Under the pieces are notes generated by a model. That model had not been told where the DNA came from. It did not search any database and was given only the letters and a program-made list of their open reading frames with translations. A program made the position numbers and the translations under genes. This document shows positions 46,934 to 57,277 of a DNA stretch of 64,000 nucleotides, piece after piece; positions within the stretch are counted from its first letter, which is position 1; each line of letters begins with the position of its first letter. This stretch comes from Thiomicrorhabdus chilensis DSM 12352 (GTDB lineage Bacteria > Pseudomonadota > Gammaproteobacteria > Thiomicrospirales > Thiomicrospiraceae), in assembly GCF_000483485.1 (NCBI RefSeq), contig NZ_KI519609.1:1517460-1581459 (forward strand). Reading direction: 5' to 3'.

Positions 46934-48084
46934 TCCGTCACCACCATCTGCTGTTTAATCTGCTTGGCCGCCATCGCGTAACCGCCTTCGGCGCTGTCGA
47001 CAAAATGCACATGTTCCACACCGGTTTTGGAGACCAAACAGGTAATCACCGCCGAATGGGTCTGATGGCAGCCGTAATACCAGCGTCCTTGCTGGTAACC
47101 TTCCTCCAACCATTGCAGAAGTTGCGTTACCGCGTTGCGATCACCCGCCATGACCGTTCGATACATATCATCCAGTTTCAGGTAATCCGAGTTTTCCACC
47201 AAATCCGCTTTGTAACGCCCCCAGTCCACATTGATTGCACGCTTGCCAAAAGCCATCCAATAGCTTCCAATCACATTCTGCAATCGAATCACTTGCCGGG
47301 TTCGCCAACGCCGAAACCGACCAAGATGCAGACTTTTTGTCGCGACTTCGGCCTGAAGTTTGTCAGCGTTAAAAGAGAGCGATAAGCCCCCCATATTCAA
47401 CGGATGATGCTGCTGTACATCGCCCATCAGGCTGAGCAGACGTTGCTGTACACTCCGGTATAGCTCCAGACAGGCCTGCTGATTTTGCTCACGCGCCTTC
47501 ACCAGCAAACTGAAGGTGACCTCCCTACCGCTGGGAACCTGGTTCCAGCGGCACTCAAAACCGGAAAAATCCGCCTCAGCGTCGACCTGTTCAGACAAAT
47601 GATAGCGGCTATCCAGCTTGACCAGCTGATCCGCCTCTTCCATGCCGCCGCCCATAAAAAAATACTGCACCAAATTGGGAGCGCCTTGATAACGACAGAC
47701 TTTAATCGGCCTAGAGAGTTCAGCATAAGGCACTAACCCCACCCGCAAATCAAAACCCAAACCCTCACTGGCAAGTTCCTGACAACCACCAAGCGCTTTC
47801 TTGACCGCAGGCAAAGCATCCGGCGGGACGCAAAACGAAGCGCCGTCTCCACCAAACACATAAGGTACCTGCCGAGGTTTTAGGGCATTCAACACGGCGG
47901 CGATGGTACCACCGCCAACCGCATTAATATCTCGATAACGGCCTTGCTGAATGGCTTGCGTAGAGTCTCTGACATCGGCAATCACCACCCACCAGTCGGC
48001 CGGCAGCTCGGTATAGACCGCAGAATTAAAGGTTTCTTGCAGATCCTCAAAACAAGGTATATTATCTTCAAAAGCGACTGACAC
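46930..48084 (-). CDS. DUF3095 family protein
   Basis: A 384-residue soluble protein. N-terminal motifs WWVVIADVRDSTQAIQQGRY and VPYVFGGDGASFCVPPDALP resemble the strands of class III nucleotidyl cyclases, and DUF3095 members are sometimes named adenylate cyclase-like. Activity has not been shown. The C-terminal half contains VIRLQNVIGSYWMAFGKRAI and FVDSAEGGYAMAAKQIKQ. The stop shares CTAG with the copper ATPase stop. A CAGGCCTG palindrome is at 47471-47478. Function unknown. Confidence 0.82.
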   Translation of the reverse strand: MSVAFEDNIPCFEDLQETFNSAVYTELPADWWVVIADVRDSTQAIQQGRYRDINAVGGGTIAAVLNALKPRQVPYVFGGDGASFCVPPDALPAVKKALGGCQELASEGLGFDLRVGLVPYAELSRPIKVCRYQGAPNLVQYFFMGGGMEEADQLVKLDSRYHLSEQVDAEADFSGFECRWNQVPSGREVTFSLLVKAREQNQQACLELYRSVQQRLLSLMGDVQQHHPLNMGGLSLSFNADKLQAEVATKSLHLGRFRRWRTRQVIRLQNVIGSYWMAFGKRAINVDWGRYKADLVENSDYLKLDDMYRTVMAGDRNAVTQLLQWLEEGYQQGRWYYGCHQTHSAVITCLVSKTGVEHVHFVDSAEGGYAMAAKQIKQQMVVTD

Positions 48085-48180
48085 CCTCTCTCCCCATAAA
48101 AAGCTGGTTAATAATGTTTACAGGCAATTCACACTCTTACCTAACCCTAAAGTACCGCCTAAACCCTGACAAATAAAACC

Positions 48181-48204
48181 AAAAGCCGTCTTACGACGGC
48201 TTTT
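48181..48204 (-). terminator. Rho-independent terminator after the chemoreceptor gene
   Basis: Stem AAAAGCCGTC / GACGGCTTTT with TTAC loop, 36 bases after the chemoreceptor stop on the minus strand. T-rich on both ends, so it may stop the opposite strand too. Confidence 0.82.
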
Positions 48205-48239
48205 TCTGATTTAAAAGATTTTAAAGGCGTTTCAAGCGA

Positions 48240-50789
48240 TTAAAACTCGGCCCACTCTTCTTCGCTCTGAACAGGCTTAGTAGCCTCTTTCGACTTGGCA
48301 GTCTGAGTGGGGGTCGAATGTGATTTCGACCCGGCACGAGCTGATTCAACCCTGGATTCACGCGAATCGGCTTGTTCATTTTTATGCGCTTTTGTCACCG
48401 CTTTCAGCTGAGTTCTTTTAAAAACTTCTTGTTCATCCGCCTTGGAAGTAGCCGTTGGTTTCTGCTCAGGTGTTGGCAGCGCCACTTTATTCTGCTGGGC
48501 CTGCGCCTTAACTTGATCAACAAAACGTTCGGAAATTCGGAACTGCTGAATACGATCAACCAAATGTTCGGATTGATTGGAGATTGACTCCACTGTTGCC
48601 GCAGACAGTTCAACCAAATGGGCATTTTCTTGAGTGTTTTTATCCAATGACACCATAGCCTGATTAAGTTGCTCTATGCCTTGTGACTGTTGCAAAGAAG
48701 ACGCCGCAATCTCACTGACCATTTCGGTGACTTGGCTGATAGATTGGCTGATTTCACTCAAAGAAGCGCCCGATTCTTCAGCCAGTTTGGTTCCCTCTTC
48801 TACTTGGGTGACAGAACGGTCAATCAGACCTTTAATCTCTTTGGCCGCATCCGCCGACTTACCGGCGAGATTGCGCACTTCACCAGCCACTACGGCAAAA
48901 CCGCGTCCATGTTCGCCCGCTCTAGCCGCTTCCACCGCCGCGTTCAAAGCCAATAAGTTGGTCTGGAAAGCAATTGAATCGATCAAACCGATAATCTGCT
49001 CAATCTGATCACTGGATTCTTTAATCCCTTGCATCGCCTGAATGGTCTGCTTCATGATCTCAGCACCCTGACGGGTGGTCTGGCTTGCCTGAACCGTCAG
49101 ATCGTTAGCCTGTTGGGCATTGTCGGCATTGTTGCGCACCGCAGCGGTCATCTGCTCCATCGTCGCCGCCGTCTCTTCGATAGACGCCGCCTGTTGCTGA
49201 ATGCGGCTGGAAAGGTTAGCGTTGCGTTCGGTCGTGGCATGAATATCGACCGCAATATCCTGAATGGCGACATTCACCTCCGCCATGATGGCAGACAAGT
49301 TATCCATAGAACTGTTGATGGCGTCTTTCATCGCCCCCAAATCGGCTTCGTAATCGCCTTCAACCCGATGGGTCAAATCCCCTTTTGCCAGCGACTGAAT
49401 CACATTGGAAATCTTATCATTGGCCTCATGAATGGCTCTTGACATAAAATTGATTTGTTCGCCTAGGTCATGCACAAAGCCATCCAGCTGTGACACATCG
49501 ATTTGCGCTCCGATATGGCCTTTAGCGGCCTTTTCGACCATCACTTTCAGATTTTCCTCAACCGCAATCTGCATCTCCTCGAGTTTGGCGCTCTGGGTCA
49601 CGTCTTTCCATTCGGTCACAAAGCCGGTGCGTTTTCCCGCTTTATCCCAAACTGGATTGACGATGATCTGCAAATGCAATTCACCCAGTTTCAAATTAGC
49701 GGTATAAGTATCCGTCAATTCAGCCAACAGCTTGCGCTGGTGTTCGGGATGAACGTGGAAAATATCGATATTCTTACCAATCAATTCTTGGGTCGAAAAA
49801 TGCGGCAACATTTTTTGAATGTCTTTTTCCACGGATTTCAGGGTTTGAATAATCGCTTCATTCATATAAGTGATGTTCAAGTCGTCATCCGCCAGCATCA
49901 CATTTGAGCTGCTTTGGTCGACCACGGTTTTCACCGAATTCAGCTGGTCGACCTGATCATGGATTCGACACAACATTCTTTGTAGCAAAAGTTCCAGTTG
50001 CTTGATTTCACGAGCGCCTTCAATCGGCACCTCCGTACTCCAATCGATATTGTTCGGATCGGTACAGATGCGATTCAACCAGGATTGCAGATGGATGACC
50101 GGTTTGATCACTGCCCGGCGAATGAAAAATTCAAAGGCCAGCAAACTCACCATCAAAGCAACCAAAAACACCACCAACACATTGATGATCTCTGCCTGAA
50201 AAAGCTCCTCGTTCAATTGCCGGGTTTTTTCCGTCGAACTGACTGTTAAATAGTCATACCATTTTACAAAAGCATCCATTGCGGCGCGGTCATCCACCAC
50301 CACGGCAGCGTCCATTTCAGGAACGCTCACGCCAGACATTCTAAGCTGGGTCACCTTATCAAGCATCGTAAGATATTGATTGACGACATTCTGAATGGTA
50401 TTCAAGCCTTCTGTTTCAATCGGATTGAGCTGTTCAAACTGACGATAACGCTCAATATTACTGAGGATATTTTCACCATTCTTTTTCAATTTGGCCGAAT
50501 AACTTTGGGTTCGATAGTCGCTTTCACCGCGAATGACATAGTTTTTGAAATTATGAATGAAATGCCCGTAACCCATTTCAAATTGGATGTCATTGAGTAA
50601 GCGCTCTTTTTCATCAAGTTGCATTTTCAATGTATTAAACTTGGCTTCGTATTCCGACTCCAAATTCAGATAAGTGGCAAAGCCAATCCCACTGATAACA
50701 ATCAAAGACAGAAAATAAATACCGATATTCTGCATCAGCGTTCTGCCGACAACCAATTCACTGTTCACTCCAGTACCCTCAACACTCAT
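48240..50789 (-). CDS. Methyl-accepting chemotaxis protein with PAS domain and C-terminal tether
   Basis: A transmembrane chemoreceptor (849 residues from the ATG at 50789; no strong ribosome binding site is visible). Order: TM1 [20 protein letters not shown]; periplasmic ligand domain of about 150 residues; TM2 [27 protein letters not shown] domain ([20 protein letters not shown]); a second HAMP-like segment ([20 protein letters not shown]); then the signalling hairpin tip [41 protein letters not shown] long basic linker (about 80 residues) leads to the terminal EWAEF, which fits the xWxxF tether that recruits CheR in other receptors. Ligand unknown; no che genes nearby. Confidence 0.9.
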   Translation of the reverse strand: MSVEGTGVNSELVVGRTLMQNIGIYFLSLIVISGIGFATYLNLESEYEAKFNTLKMQLDEKERLLNDIQFEMGYGHFIHNFKNYVIRGESDYRTQSYSAKLKKNGENILSNIERYRQFEQLNPIETEGLNTIQNVVNQYLTMLDKVTQLRMSGVSVPEMDAAVVVDDRAAMDAFVKWYDYLTVSSTEKTRQLNEELFQAEIINVLVVFLVALMVSLLAFEFFIRRAVIKPVIHLQSWLNRICTDPNNIDWSTEVPIEGAREIKQLELLLQRMLCRIHDQVDQLNSVKTVVDQSSSNVMLADDDLNITYMNEAIIQTLKSVEKDIQKMLPHFSTQELIGKNIDIFHVHPEHQRKLLAELTDTYTANLKLGELHLQIIVNPVWDKAGKRTGFVTEWKDVTQSAKLEEMQIAVEENLKVMVEKAAKGHIGAQIDVSQLDGFVHDLGEQINFMSRAIHEANDKISNVIQSLAKGDLTHRVEGDYEADLGAMKDAINSSMDNLSAIMAEVNVAIQDIAVDIHATTERNANLSSRIQQQAASIEETAATMEQMTAAVRNNADNAQQANDLTVQASQTTRQGAEIMKQTIQAMQGIKESSDQIEQIIGLIDSIAFQTNLLALNAAVEAARAGEHGRGFAVVAGEVRNLAGKSADAAKEIKGLIDRSVTQVEEGTKLAEESGASLSEISQSISQVTEMVSEIAASSLQQSQGIEQLNQAMVSLDKNTQENAHLVELSAATVESISNQSEHLVDRIQQFRISERFVDQVKAQAQQNKVALPTPEQKPTATSKADEQEVFKRTQLKAVTKAHKNEQADSRESRVESARAGSKSHSTPTQTAKSKEATKPVQSEEEWAEF

Positions 50790-51205
50790 TATTTTTATAT
50801 TTAAAAAAGCAAAATGTAATTCAACCGTGCGGCCATTTGGATAAACCACATTATTAAAATGGTTAATGGCACCTGGTTAATTACTTATGGCTCAAGTATA
50901 TCCCACCTAAATAAAGGCGCTATCAAATTATTATGTTCACCCCAAAAGAAACCGAATATTCTCCGCTCACAGCCAGCGACTTTAAAAACAAATAAACATG
51001 CAACAATAACAGGAATGCGTCGAGTTTTAATGAACGTTAAAAGTCAGAGCGCCAAGGAGGCACTGATACAGAATAAGATTTAAAGCCCGCCAAGAATCAG
51101 CAGGCCTGTATGACCGCTCAAAAGAGTAAGAACAGTCTGGAGTTATTCCCAAGATAGGGATAGTAAAAGCCAGAATAAAAAAACCATGGTATCGAGCAAT
51201 GTCGA
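50790..51205. other. Intergenic region between the chemoreceptor and rhlE genes
   Basis: About 416 bases with no convincing gene. It holds one CAGGCCTG copy at 51101-51108 with left flank AGAATCAG. I see no tRNA, terminator with a proper T-run, or sigma-28 promoter. The region is AT-rich and probably contains the chemoreceptor promoter. Confidence 0.5.
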
Positions 51206-52564
51206 TTATTTTTGGTTGCCGCCCTCACTGTTGCGTCGGCTTCGATTGCCTGCTCGCCCGCCTGAACGCCAAGGACCCGCACCCGTTGGCCTTTTAGTGC
51301 CACCCGCTTTATGACCTTGGGCATTTTCACCGGATCTTTGTCCGTCCTTATGCTCAACGCGAGGTTTTTTAGGCTTCTTCGGCTTTTTCGGTTTAATTGG
51401 TCGGGTATCCAGACGTGAAGCCGGAACATCATGATCCGGTTCAAATCCATCCATGACCTTGCGCGGCAACAGGTTGCCGATCAAACGCTCGATATCAAAT
51501 AACAGTTTGGCTTCATCGGCACTGACCAATGAGATCGCTTCACCGGTGGCACCGGCTCTTCCGGTTCTGCCGATACGGTGCACATAATCTTCGGCGACAT
51601 TCGGCAAATCAAAGTTGACGACATGCGGTAATTGATCGATATCCAATCCGCGTGCCGCGATATCGGTTGCCACCAACACTCTCACTGCGCCTTTTTTGAA
51701 CTCCGCCAAGGCACGGGTACGCGCACCCTGACTTTTATTGCCGTGAATGGCGGCGGCTTTAATGCCGGATTTTTCCAGCTGCTGAGTCAGGCGGTTGGCG
51801 CCATGTTTGGTTTTGGTAAACACCAGCACCTGCTCCCAGCGGTTGTCGGCAATCAACTGCGTCAATAAGGCCGATTTCTGTTTTTTATCGACCGGACAAA
51901 TCCACTGTTCTACCGATTTTGCGGTGGTGTTGCGCGGCGCGACTGAAATCTCCACCGGGTCATTGACCAGACCTTTGGCCAGTCTGCGAATGTCTTCGGA
52001 GAAGGTTGCTGAGAACAATAGGTTCTGACGATTCTTGGGCAGCAACGCCATGATTTTTTTCAAATCGTGGATGAAGCCCATGTCCAGCATGCGATCGGCT
52101 TCATCCAATACCAACACTTCCAGTTGATTGAATTTCACGGCGTTCTGGTTGTATAAATCCAATAAACGCCCCGGTGTGGCGACCAGGACATCCACACCTT
52201 GACGCAAACGCATCATCTGCGGGTTGATCTTAACGCCGCCGAATACCACTGTGGATTTCAGTGGCAATTTTTTACCATAAAGTTCCACACTTTCCGCCAC
52301 CTGTGCCGCCAGTTCGCGGGTAGGGGTTAAAATCAAAGCACGCGCCTGATTGGCTTTGGGGCGTTCGCCTTTGGAAAGCCGTTCTAAAATCGGCAAGGTA
52401 AAACCGGCGGTCTTACCTGTTCCAGTCTGGGCGGCAGCCATCACATCTTTGCCTTGAATGATCGCCGGAATGGCTTGGGTTTGAATCGGGGATGGGGTTT
52501 CGTAGCCCTGCTCGGCTACAGCTTCAAGAATCGGGGCGGATAACCCCAGGGAGGCAAAGCTCAT
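51206..52564 (-). CDS. rhlE: DEAD-box ATP-dependent RNA helicase (RhlE type)
   Basis: Unwinds RNA duplexes in ribosome assembly and RNA decay. Motifs in order: Q motif with [20 protein letters not shown], Walker [22 protein letters not shown] in [22 protein letters not shown] in [34 protein letters not shown] and [21 protein letters not shown] basic C-terminal tail ([20 protein letters not shown], then [10 protein letters not shown]) binds RNA. Length 452 (E. coli RhlE 454). It is monocistronic, with a 5' gap of 274 bases to the next start on the other strand. Confidence 0.93.
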   Translation of the reverse strand: MSFASLGLSAPILEAVAEQGYETPSPIQTQAIPAIIQGKDVMAAAQTGTGKTAGFTLPILERLSKGERPKANQARALILTPTRELAAQVAESVELYGKKLPLKSTVVFGGVKINPQMMRLRQGVDVLVATPGRLLDLYNQNAVKFNQLEVLVLDEADRMLDMGFIHDLKKIMALLPKNRQNLLFSATFSEDIRRLAKGLVNDPVEISVAPRNTTAKSVEQWICPVDKKQKSALLTQLIADNRWEQVLVFTKTKHGANRLTQQLEKSGIKAAAIHGNKSQGARTRALAEFKKGAVRVLVATDIAARGLDIDQLPHVVNFDLPNVAEDYVHRIGRTGRAGATGEAISLVSADEAKLLFDIERLIGNLLPRKVMDGFEPDHDVPASRLDTRPIKPKKPKKPKKPRVEHKDGQRSGENAQGHKAGGTKRPTGAGPWRSGGRAGNRSRRNSEGGNQK

Positions 52565-52868
52565 AAATGTGGTGTCTCTTAATAAAAAATAGGATCGTGA
52601 TCGTGTTTTGCTTTAGGACTCGGAACGCCTAGGCGGCATTCGAACAAAATGGGGTATAGCTTACAGTAAGTGGTTGTAAATTACTATCATTTGCGCATCT
52701 AATTGGCAAACAGTCAGCCTACATTCATGATTAATGGTCATTCCTCGCTTTTTTATTGTTAAGATTGCTTATACCAGTCTATTTTGTAAAATTGGGCAAG
52801 AAAAACCTCTGACGTATTGCCCGCGTTGATTTTCTAAATTGTTGATATACAAAGGCATAAATTCCCTT
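52565..52868. other. Intergenic region between rhlE and the permease gene
   Basis: About 304 bases between divergent genes. I see no gene, RNA or repeat that can be supported. A TATACC box on the minus strand near 52656 may belong to rhlE. Nothing else. Confidence 0.4.
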
Positions 52869-54212
52869 ATGAAACTTCCACTTCAGCCCACACCCTCAGT
52901 TCATCGAGCACGCAATAAGACATTAGGGGTGCCTGAGCTCATCGCCATTGCGCTCGGCGGAATGGTCGGCGGCGGAATTTTCACCATTCTGGGCATCTCG
53001 GTCGCCATGATCGGTGTCTACACACCACTTGCCATCGCCTTGGGAGGGCTGGTCGCGGCTATGGCTGCGTATTCCTACATCAAACTCGGCGTCTACTATA
53101 AGGATGAAGGCGCAACCTACGCCTTTTATAAAAAAACCTTTCCAAAATCCCCCTTTGCGGCCTCTTTGATCGGCTGGTGTGTGGTGTTTGGATACATCAG
53201 CACCCTGGCACTCTATTCTTACACCTTCGCATCCTATGCCATCAGTGGGTTCGCCTTTGCCGACAGCGACTGGATCCGCAAACTGGTAGCCGGTTCCATC
53301 ATCGGCCTATTCACCTTAATCAATGTTCTGAGCGTCAAAGGGATGGGAAAAATCGAGGACCTGATGGTCTACACCAAGCTCGTCATATTGGTGGTTATCT
53401 CATTTGTTTTGATCAACCACAGCAACACCACCTTGCCGACTTTACTGGAAAGCAATGGCGACACCACCGTTCTGGACATCTTAATCGTAGCCTCAATTAC
53501 CTTTGTCGCCTATGAGGGGTTTCAATTGGTCATCAATGCAGTCAATGAAATGGAACAACCGGAAAAAAACATCCCACGCGCCATCTACTCGGCCATCTTC
53601 CTGGCGGTTCTGATTTATCTGGTCATTTCCTTAGGCGCGATCCTGTCCATACCGTTTGATGACATTATTCAAAACAAAGAGTACGCCCTGGCTTCAGGAG
53701 CCGACAAAGTATTAGGGCATCTGGGGACCGAATTGGTCATTATTGGAGCACTATTGGCGACCAGCAGCGCAATCAGTGGAACCGTTTTCGGTGCCTCCCG
53801 ACAGATGGCGGCCATTGCCGATGACCATTATCTGCCGGCCTTTTTAAGCAATCGCTCCGAACGCATTCCGGTCAACGCCATACTGGTCATGTCCTCCTTG
53901 GCCTTTTTACTGGTGCTCTCAGGCAGTCTGGAAGTGATTCTTAAGTTCGGCAGTGTCACCTTCCTGATTGTCTCACTGCTGATGGCTTATGCCAACTTTA
54001 CAATCCGCGATAAAACCCACTCTTCGCCCTTGATTACGCTCGGCTCATTGTTTGGTCTTGGCATGGCAACCTTAATGATTTTCTACTATGAAATTTCCGA
54101 ACAACCTGATCAGATGGTTTTCATTGTGGTCATTTACATTTTATTAACCCTGGGAGCCTGGTTATATGCAAGGAATCAACATCGCAAAAAGCGACTGTCT
54201 TTATTAAATTAA
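52869..54212 (+). CDS. APC-superfamily amino acid permease
   Basis: A 447-residue inner-membrane transporter with about 12 hydrophobic segments. The first helix is VPELIAIALGGMVGGGIFTI with the GxGxG-like motif of APC carriers, followed by AIALGGLVAAMAAYSYIKLG. TTFVAYEGFQLVINAVNEME is similar to the sixth helix region (SITFVAYEGFQ) seen in the family, and TTLASSAISGTVFGASRQMA-type sequence follows (ATSSAISGTVFGASRQMAAI). Substrate is unknown; amino acids or amines are possible. The ATG at 52869 gives the best N-terminus. AAAGG lies about 15 bases before it. Confidence 0.88.
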   Translation: MKLPLQPTPSVHRARNKTLGVPELIAIALGGMVGGGIFTILGISVAMIGVYTPLAIALGGLVAAMAAYSYIKLGVYYKDEGATYAFYKKTFPKSPFAASLIGWCVVFGYISTLALYSYTFASYAISGFAFADSDWIRKLVAGSIIGLFTLINVLSVKGMGKIEDLMVYTKLVILVVISFVLINHSNTTLPTLLESNGDTTVLDILIVASITFVAYEGFQLVINAVNEMEQPEKNIPRAIYSAIFLAVLIYLVISLGAILSIPFDDIIQNKEYALASGADKVLGHLGTELVIIGALLATSSAISGTVFGASRQMAAIADDHYLPAFLSNRSERIPVNAILVMSSLAFLLVLSGSLEVILKFGSVTFLIVSLLMAYANFTIRDKTHSSPLITLGSLFGLGMATLMIFYYEISEQPDQMVFIVVIYILLTLGAWLYARNQHRKKRLSLLN

Positions 54213-54263
54213 GCGGCACTCTCAAGTGGCTTCCGCCCCACTCAACTTAGATAGTAAAATGAA

Positions 54264-54271
54264 CAGGCCTG
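54264..54271. repeat. CAGGCCTG dispersed palindrome, intergenic copy
   Basis: Flanks AATGAA and CTCATTTTCG. The right flank is identical to that of the copy at 41711 (CTCATTTTC). It lies between the permease gene and yaiI. Confidence 0.85.
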
Positions 54272-54354
54272 CTCATTTTCGATTTTGAATGCCAAGCCGA
54301 TATAACGCAAAAATGCTATGCTGTAGCCAATTTTAAAATGTAAAGAACTCTGAA

Positions 54355-54840
54355 ATGAAAATATGGGTAGACGCCGACGCTTGTCCGGTAGTGATTAAGG
54401 AAATTCTATTCCGAGCGGCCAACCGCTCACAGGTAAGCACCACGCTCGTAGCCAATCACAACTTGCGCATTCCGCCCTCGAAGTTTATTCACTTTCTGCA
54501 AGTCAACCACGGATTTGATGTCGCCGACAATGCCATTGTGCAACGTTTAACCCCCGGCGACCTGGTGATTACCGCCGACATTCCATTGGCTGCGGAAGTC
54601 ATTGAAAAAGGTGGGATCGCCCTGAACCCGCGCGGAGATTTATATACGTCAAGCAATATCCGCGCGCGCCTCAATATGCGTGATTTCATGGAGAGCTTGC
54701 GTTCCAGTGGAGTCGAGACCGGCGGCCCAGCCTCATTGAACCAAGGAGATCGCCAGGCTTTTGCCAACCAACTGGACCGTTTATTGACCGAACAGGTCAA
54801 AAATTCAAGTCACGCGGAATTGAATGGTAAGACGGAATGA
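54355..54840 (+). CDS. YaiI/YqxD family (DUF188) protein
   Basis: A 161-residue cytoplasmic protein of the UPF0178/YaiI family. It begins [19 protein letters not shown], with the conserved DADACP, followed by [20 protein letters not shown] and [20 protein letters not shown]. The fold is related to PIN nucleases, but activity is not established. Length is near that of E. coli YaiI (152). The stop overlaps the start of the next gene as ATGA, so the two are translated together. Confidence 0.9.
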   Translation: MKIWVDADACPVVIKEILFRAANRSQVSTTLVANHNLRIPPSKFIHFLQVNHGFDVADNAIVQRLTPGDLVITADIPLAAEVIEKGGIALNPRGDLYTSSNIRARLNMRDFMESLRSSGVETGGPASLNQGDRQAFANQLDRLLTEQVKNSSHAELNGKTE

Positions 54841-55592
54841 AACAGAGCCCTCAAGAAAAACTGGAACACGAACACCGGCCCGAAGTCATTGCCGAACGTT
54901 TGAGCCAACCACCCAAATCGCAAAACGTTTCGGATGCGGTATTGGGCGGAATAGATGGCTGCGTCACCACCTTTGCGGTGGTGTCCGGTGCCTTTGGCGC
55001 CGGATTTTCACCAACGGTTGCTTTGGTATTGGGCTTTGCCAATCTCTTCGCGGACGGTTTTAGCATGGGAGTCAGCAACTATGAGGCGAACAAAGCCCAA
55101 CAGGAATTTACCGACAACCTTCGCCGTATTGAAAAAGAGCATATCGAACAGATTCCACAAGGCGAACGTGAAGAGATTCGACAGATTTTCCAGAATAAAG
55201 GCTTTAGCGGAACCGTGCTTGAGGAAATTGTAGACACCATCAGCCAAGACAAAAACTTATGGATTGATACCATGCTGACTGAAGAGCATGGCCTTCAAAA
55301 AGGATCACCCAATGCGGTTCGAGCAGCCCTGACCACCTTTATTGCATTTGTATTGGTCGGTGCGATCCCTTTAATACCCTTTTTGGTACCGGCTATGGAA
55401 ATGAACACTCAATTCCTGTTCAGTGCCATTTTGGCCGGTATCATGTTCTTTTTGATCGGCAGCCTGAAAAGCCTGTTTCTATTCAAACCCATTTTACGCT
55501 CTGGTTTCAGCACGCTTTTAACCGGAGGGGCTGCTGCCAGTCTGGCCTTTTTAACGGGTTACATTCTACGCGAACTGTTTGGCATCGCTTGA
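54837..55592 (+). CDS. VIT1/CCC1-family transporter (third of three)
   Basis: A 251-residue inner-membrane protein. The first helix [20 protein letters not shown] and second [20 protein letters not shown] correspond to the family signature, followed by a long helical cytoplasmic part ([20 protein letters not shown], with [14 protein letters not shown]) and three further segments ([55 protein letters not shown]). Its likely substrates are iron or manganese. The ATG overlaps the yaiI stop by 4 bases. Confidence 0.88.
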   Translation: MKQSPQEKLEHEHRPEVIAERLSQPPKSQNVSDAVLGGIDGCVTTFAVVSGAFGAGFSPTVALVLGFANLFADGFSMGVSNYEANKAQQEFTDNLRRIEKEHIEQIPQGEREEIRQIFQNKGFSGTVLEEIVDTISQDKNLWIDTMLTEEHGLQKGSPNAVRAALTTFIAFVLVGAIPLIPFLVPAMEMNTQFLFSAILAGIMFFLIGSLKSLFLFKPILRSGFSTLLTGGAAASLAFLTGYILRELFGIA

Positions 55593-55606
55593 GACATGGC
55601 AAAGCT

Positions 55607-57148
55607 TTACCAGTGAAGCGCGCGCATATGGGTATGGCTTTTGAACTGATGCGCTTCCATGCGTTGCAGAACGCCACTTAATATCTCAACGGCCGTTGCA
55701 ATATAAGGCCCCTTATTCAGCATCACGCATTCGGCTCTTTGTGCCATGGCCGCATCGCTGATTTCAGGCCGGGAAATGGTGCCCCTCTTCGCCAAGGATT
55801 CCAATACTTGGGTAGCCCAAACCACGGGTACATGAGCCGCCTCGCATAATCTTAAAATTTCATCCTGAATCTCGGCCATCCGCACGCTGCCCAATTCCAC
55901 CGCCAGATCTCCCCGGGCAATCATGATGCCGATATCGATATTATGAGCCAGCGCCTGAACAATGATTTGCGGCAGTTGGCGCACCGCATCTGCAGTCTCT
56001 ATTTTCGCTACAATCGGGAGTTCTTTCCTGCCCAAAAAAGAAAGTTTCTCTCTTAAATTCAAGACATCTTCTGGACTTTCGGTAAAGGACAGTCCCACCA
56101 GATCGGCATACTGACTGACAAACTGCACATCCTGAAGGTCTTTTTCACTCAAGGTTGGAAGATTCAAAACTGTTTCCGGAAAATTCAGGCCTTTTTCTTC
56201 TTTGAGGCGCACCCCTTTAGGTCCGACTTGGGTCACTTGCAACAATAACGCCTGTTCTGATTTTTGTTTAATGATGGTTCCGATTTTTCCATCATCAATC
56301 CATAGGCTCTGCCCTACCTCTACCAAGTCAATCACATCGGGATAGGTACAAGTAGCAGCCACCCCAACCGGCACATCAAACTCCTCAAAAAAGCGTTTCG
56401 GATTATCGGTTTCCTTGCACAAAACCAGCCAATCCAGATCATGCAATCGCGGAAACTTTTTGGCTGATTGCGCTTTTTTCACGTTTTTTTTACCCGGCAT
56501 GTAAACCTGACCAGTGCGTATTTTATGCCCGGCCAAATCCATTAGGATTGGGCACTTTCTGTTGTGTTTTTCAGCTACTTGGCGGATGTTGGCGATCATC
56601 TGCGTCCACACGGTTTCGTCATCATGCGCACAGTTAATGCGGGCCGCGTCCATGCCCGCCTCCATTAAACTTTCAACCAGGCTGATATCCTCGGCGGCTT
56701 CTGTCGGCATGGTCACCATAATGTATTCAGAACGCAGGGAATGAGGCGGGCCGAATAATCTTTGTGCCCGCTGTTTAAGCATGCGATAACCACCATCATA
56801 GTCGACACATTGAGAGGCTTCCAAGCTCTCATAATCCGTACAGGAAACCGCTTTAGAAAGGACATCCAACACCGCATCGATATTGTTCATCACATGGGGT
56901 TCAACCCGCCCCAAAGAAGAAAGGCCGGCTTGCGCCAAACGCGATTGCAAAGAGTGCAACGCCTCTCGACGCATCACCACATAGTTCAGGACATTCATGA
57001 TGCTGTACAGTGCATCCTGATGGGTTGATTCTAACGACAGATTTTGAAGTTCACTTTCGGTCCCAGCAATGATCCGTTGCTTCATTTGCATCAAGTCTCG
57101 GAACAGCTCGGGAAGAGAGTGACAGCGATAAGGTATATTTTCAGACAT
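55607..57148 (-). CDS. Atypical pyruvate kinase with an N-terminal extension and no C-terminal domain
   Basis: Pyruvate-kinase-like enzyme, 513 residues, which transfers phosphate from phosphoenolpyruvate to ADP. About 130 N-terminal residues (from MSENIPYRCHSLPELFRDLM) are unlike the usual N-domain. The barrel has VTMPTEAAEDISLVESLMEA, ARINCAHDDETVW (in place of the usual RLNFSH), ILMDLAGHKIRTG (in place of DTKGPEIRTG), VAKIET with the catalytic Lys, and GIMIARGDLAVELG. The chain ends soon after ATQVLESLAKRGTISRPEIS, without the allosteric C-domain. A longer start at 57202 has no better ribosome binding site. Confidence 0.85.
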   Translation of the reverse strand: MSENIPYRCHSLPELFRDLMQMKQRIIAGTESELQNLSLESTHQDALYSIMNVLNYVVMRREALHSLQSRLAQAGLSSLGRVEPHVMNNIDAVLDVLSKAVSCTDYESLEASQCVDYDGGYRMLKQRAQRLFGPPHSLRSEYIMVTMPTEAAEDISLVESLMEAGMDAARINCAHDDETVWTQMIANIRQVAEKHNRKCPILMDLAGHKIRTGQVYMPGKKNVKKAQSAKKFPRLHDLDWLVLCKETDNPKRFFEEFDVPVGVAATCTYPDVIDLVEVGQSLWIDDGKIGTIIKQKSEQALLLQVTQVGPKGVRLKEEKGLNFPETVLNLPTLSEKDLQDVQFVSQYADLVGLSFTESPEDVLNLREKLSFLGRKELPIVAKIETADAVRQLPQIIVQALAHNIDIGIMIARGDLAVELGSVRMAEIQDEILRLCEAAHVPVVWATQVLESLAKRGTISRPEISDAAMAQRAECVMLNKGPYIATAVEILSGVLQRMEAHQFKSHTHMRALHW

Positions 57149-57277
57149 GACAACAACCGACTCTAATAAGAATAGAATTCGATTATAGAACCCATAACTC
57201 AAGGCTAGTTTGACGCTTTTGTGAAAGACTCATTCAGCTTAGTCACATTTTCCGACAACCCATTAATTTGAATCGCC

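Noticed and set aside
50859-51083. A 74-codon plus-strand frame in the chemoreceptor-rhlE gap
   Set aside because: Low-complexity, mixed composition, no ribosome site; consistent with chance in AT-rich DNA.
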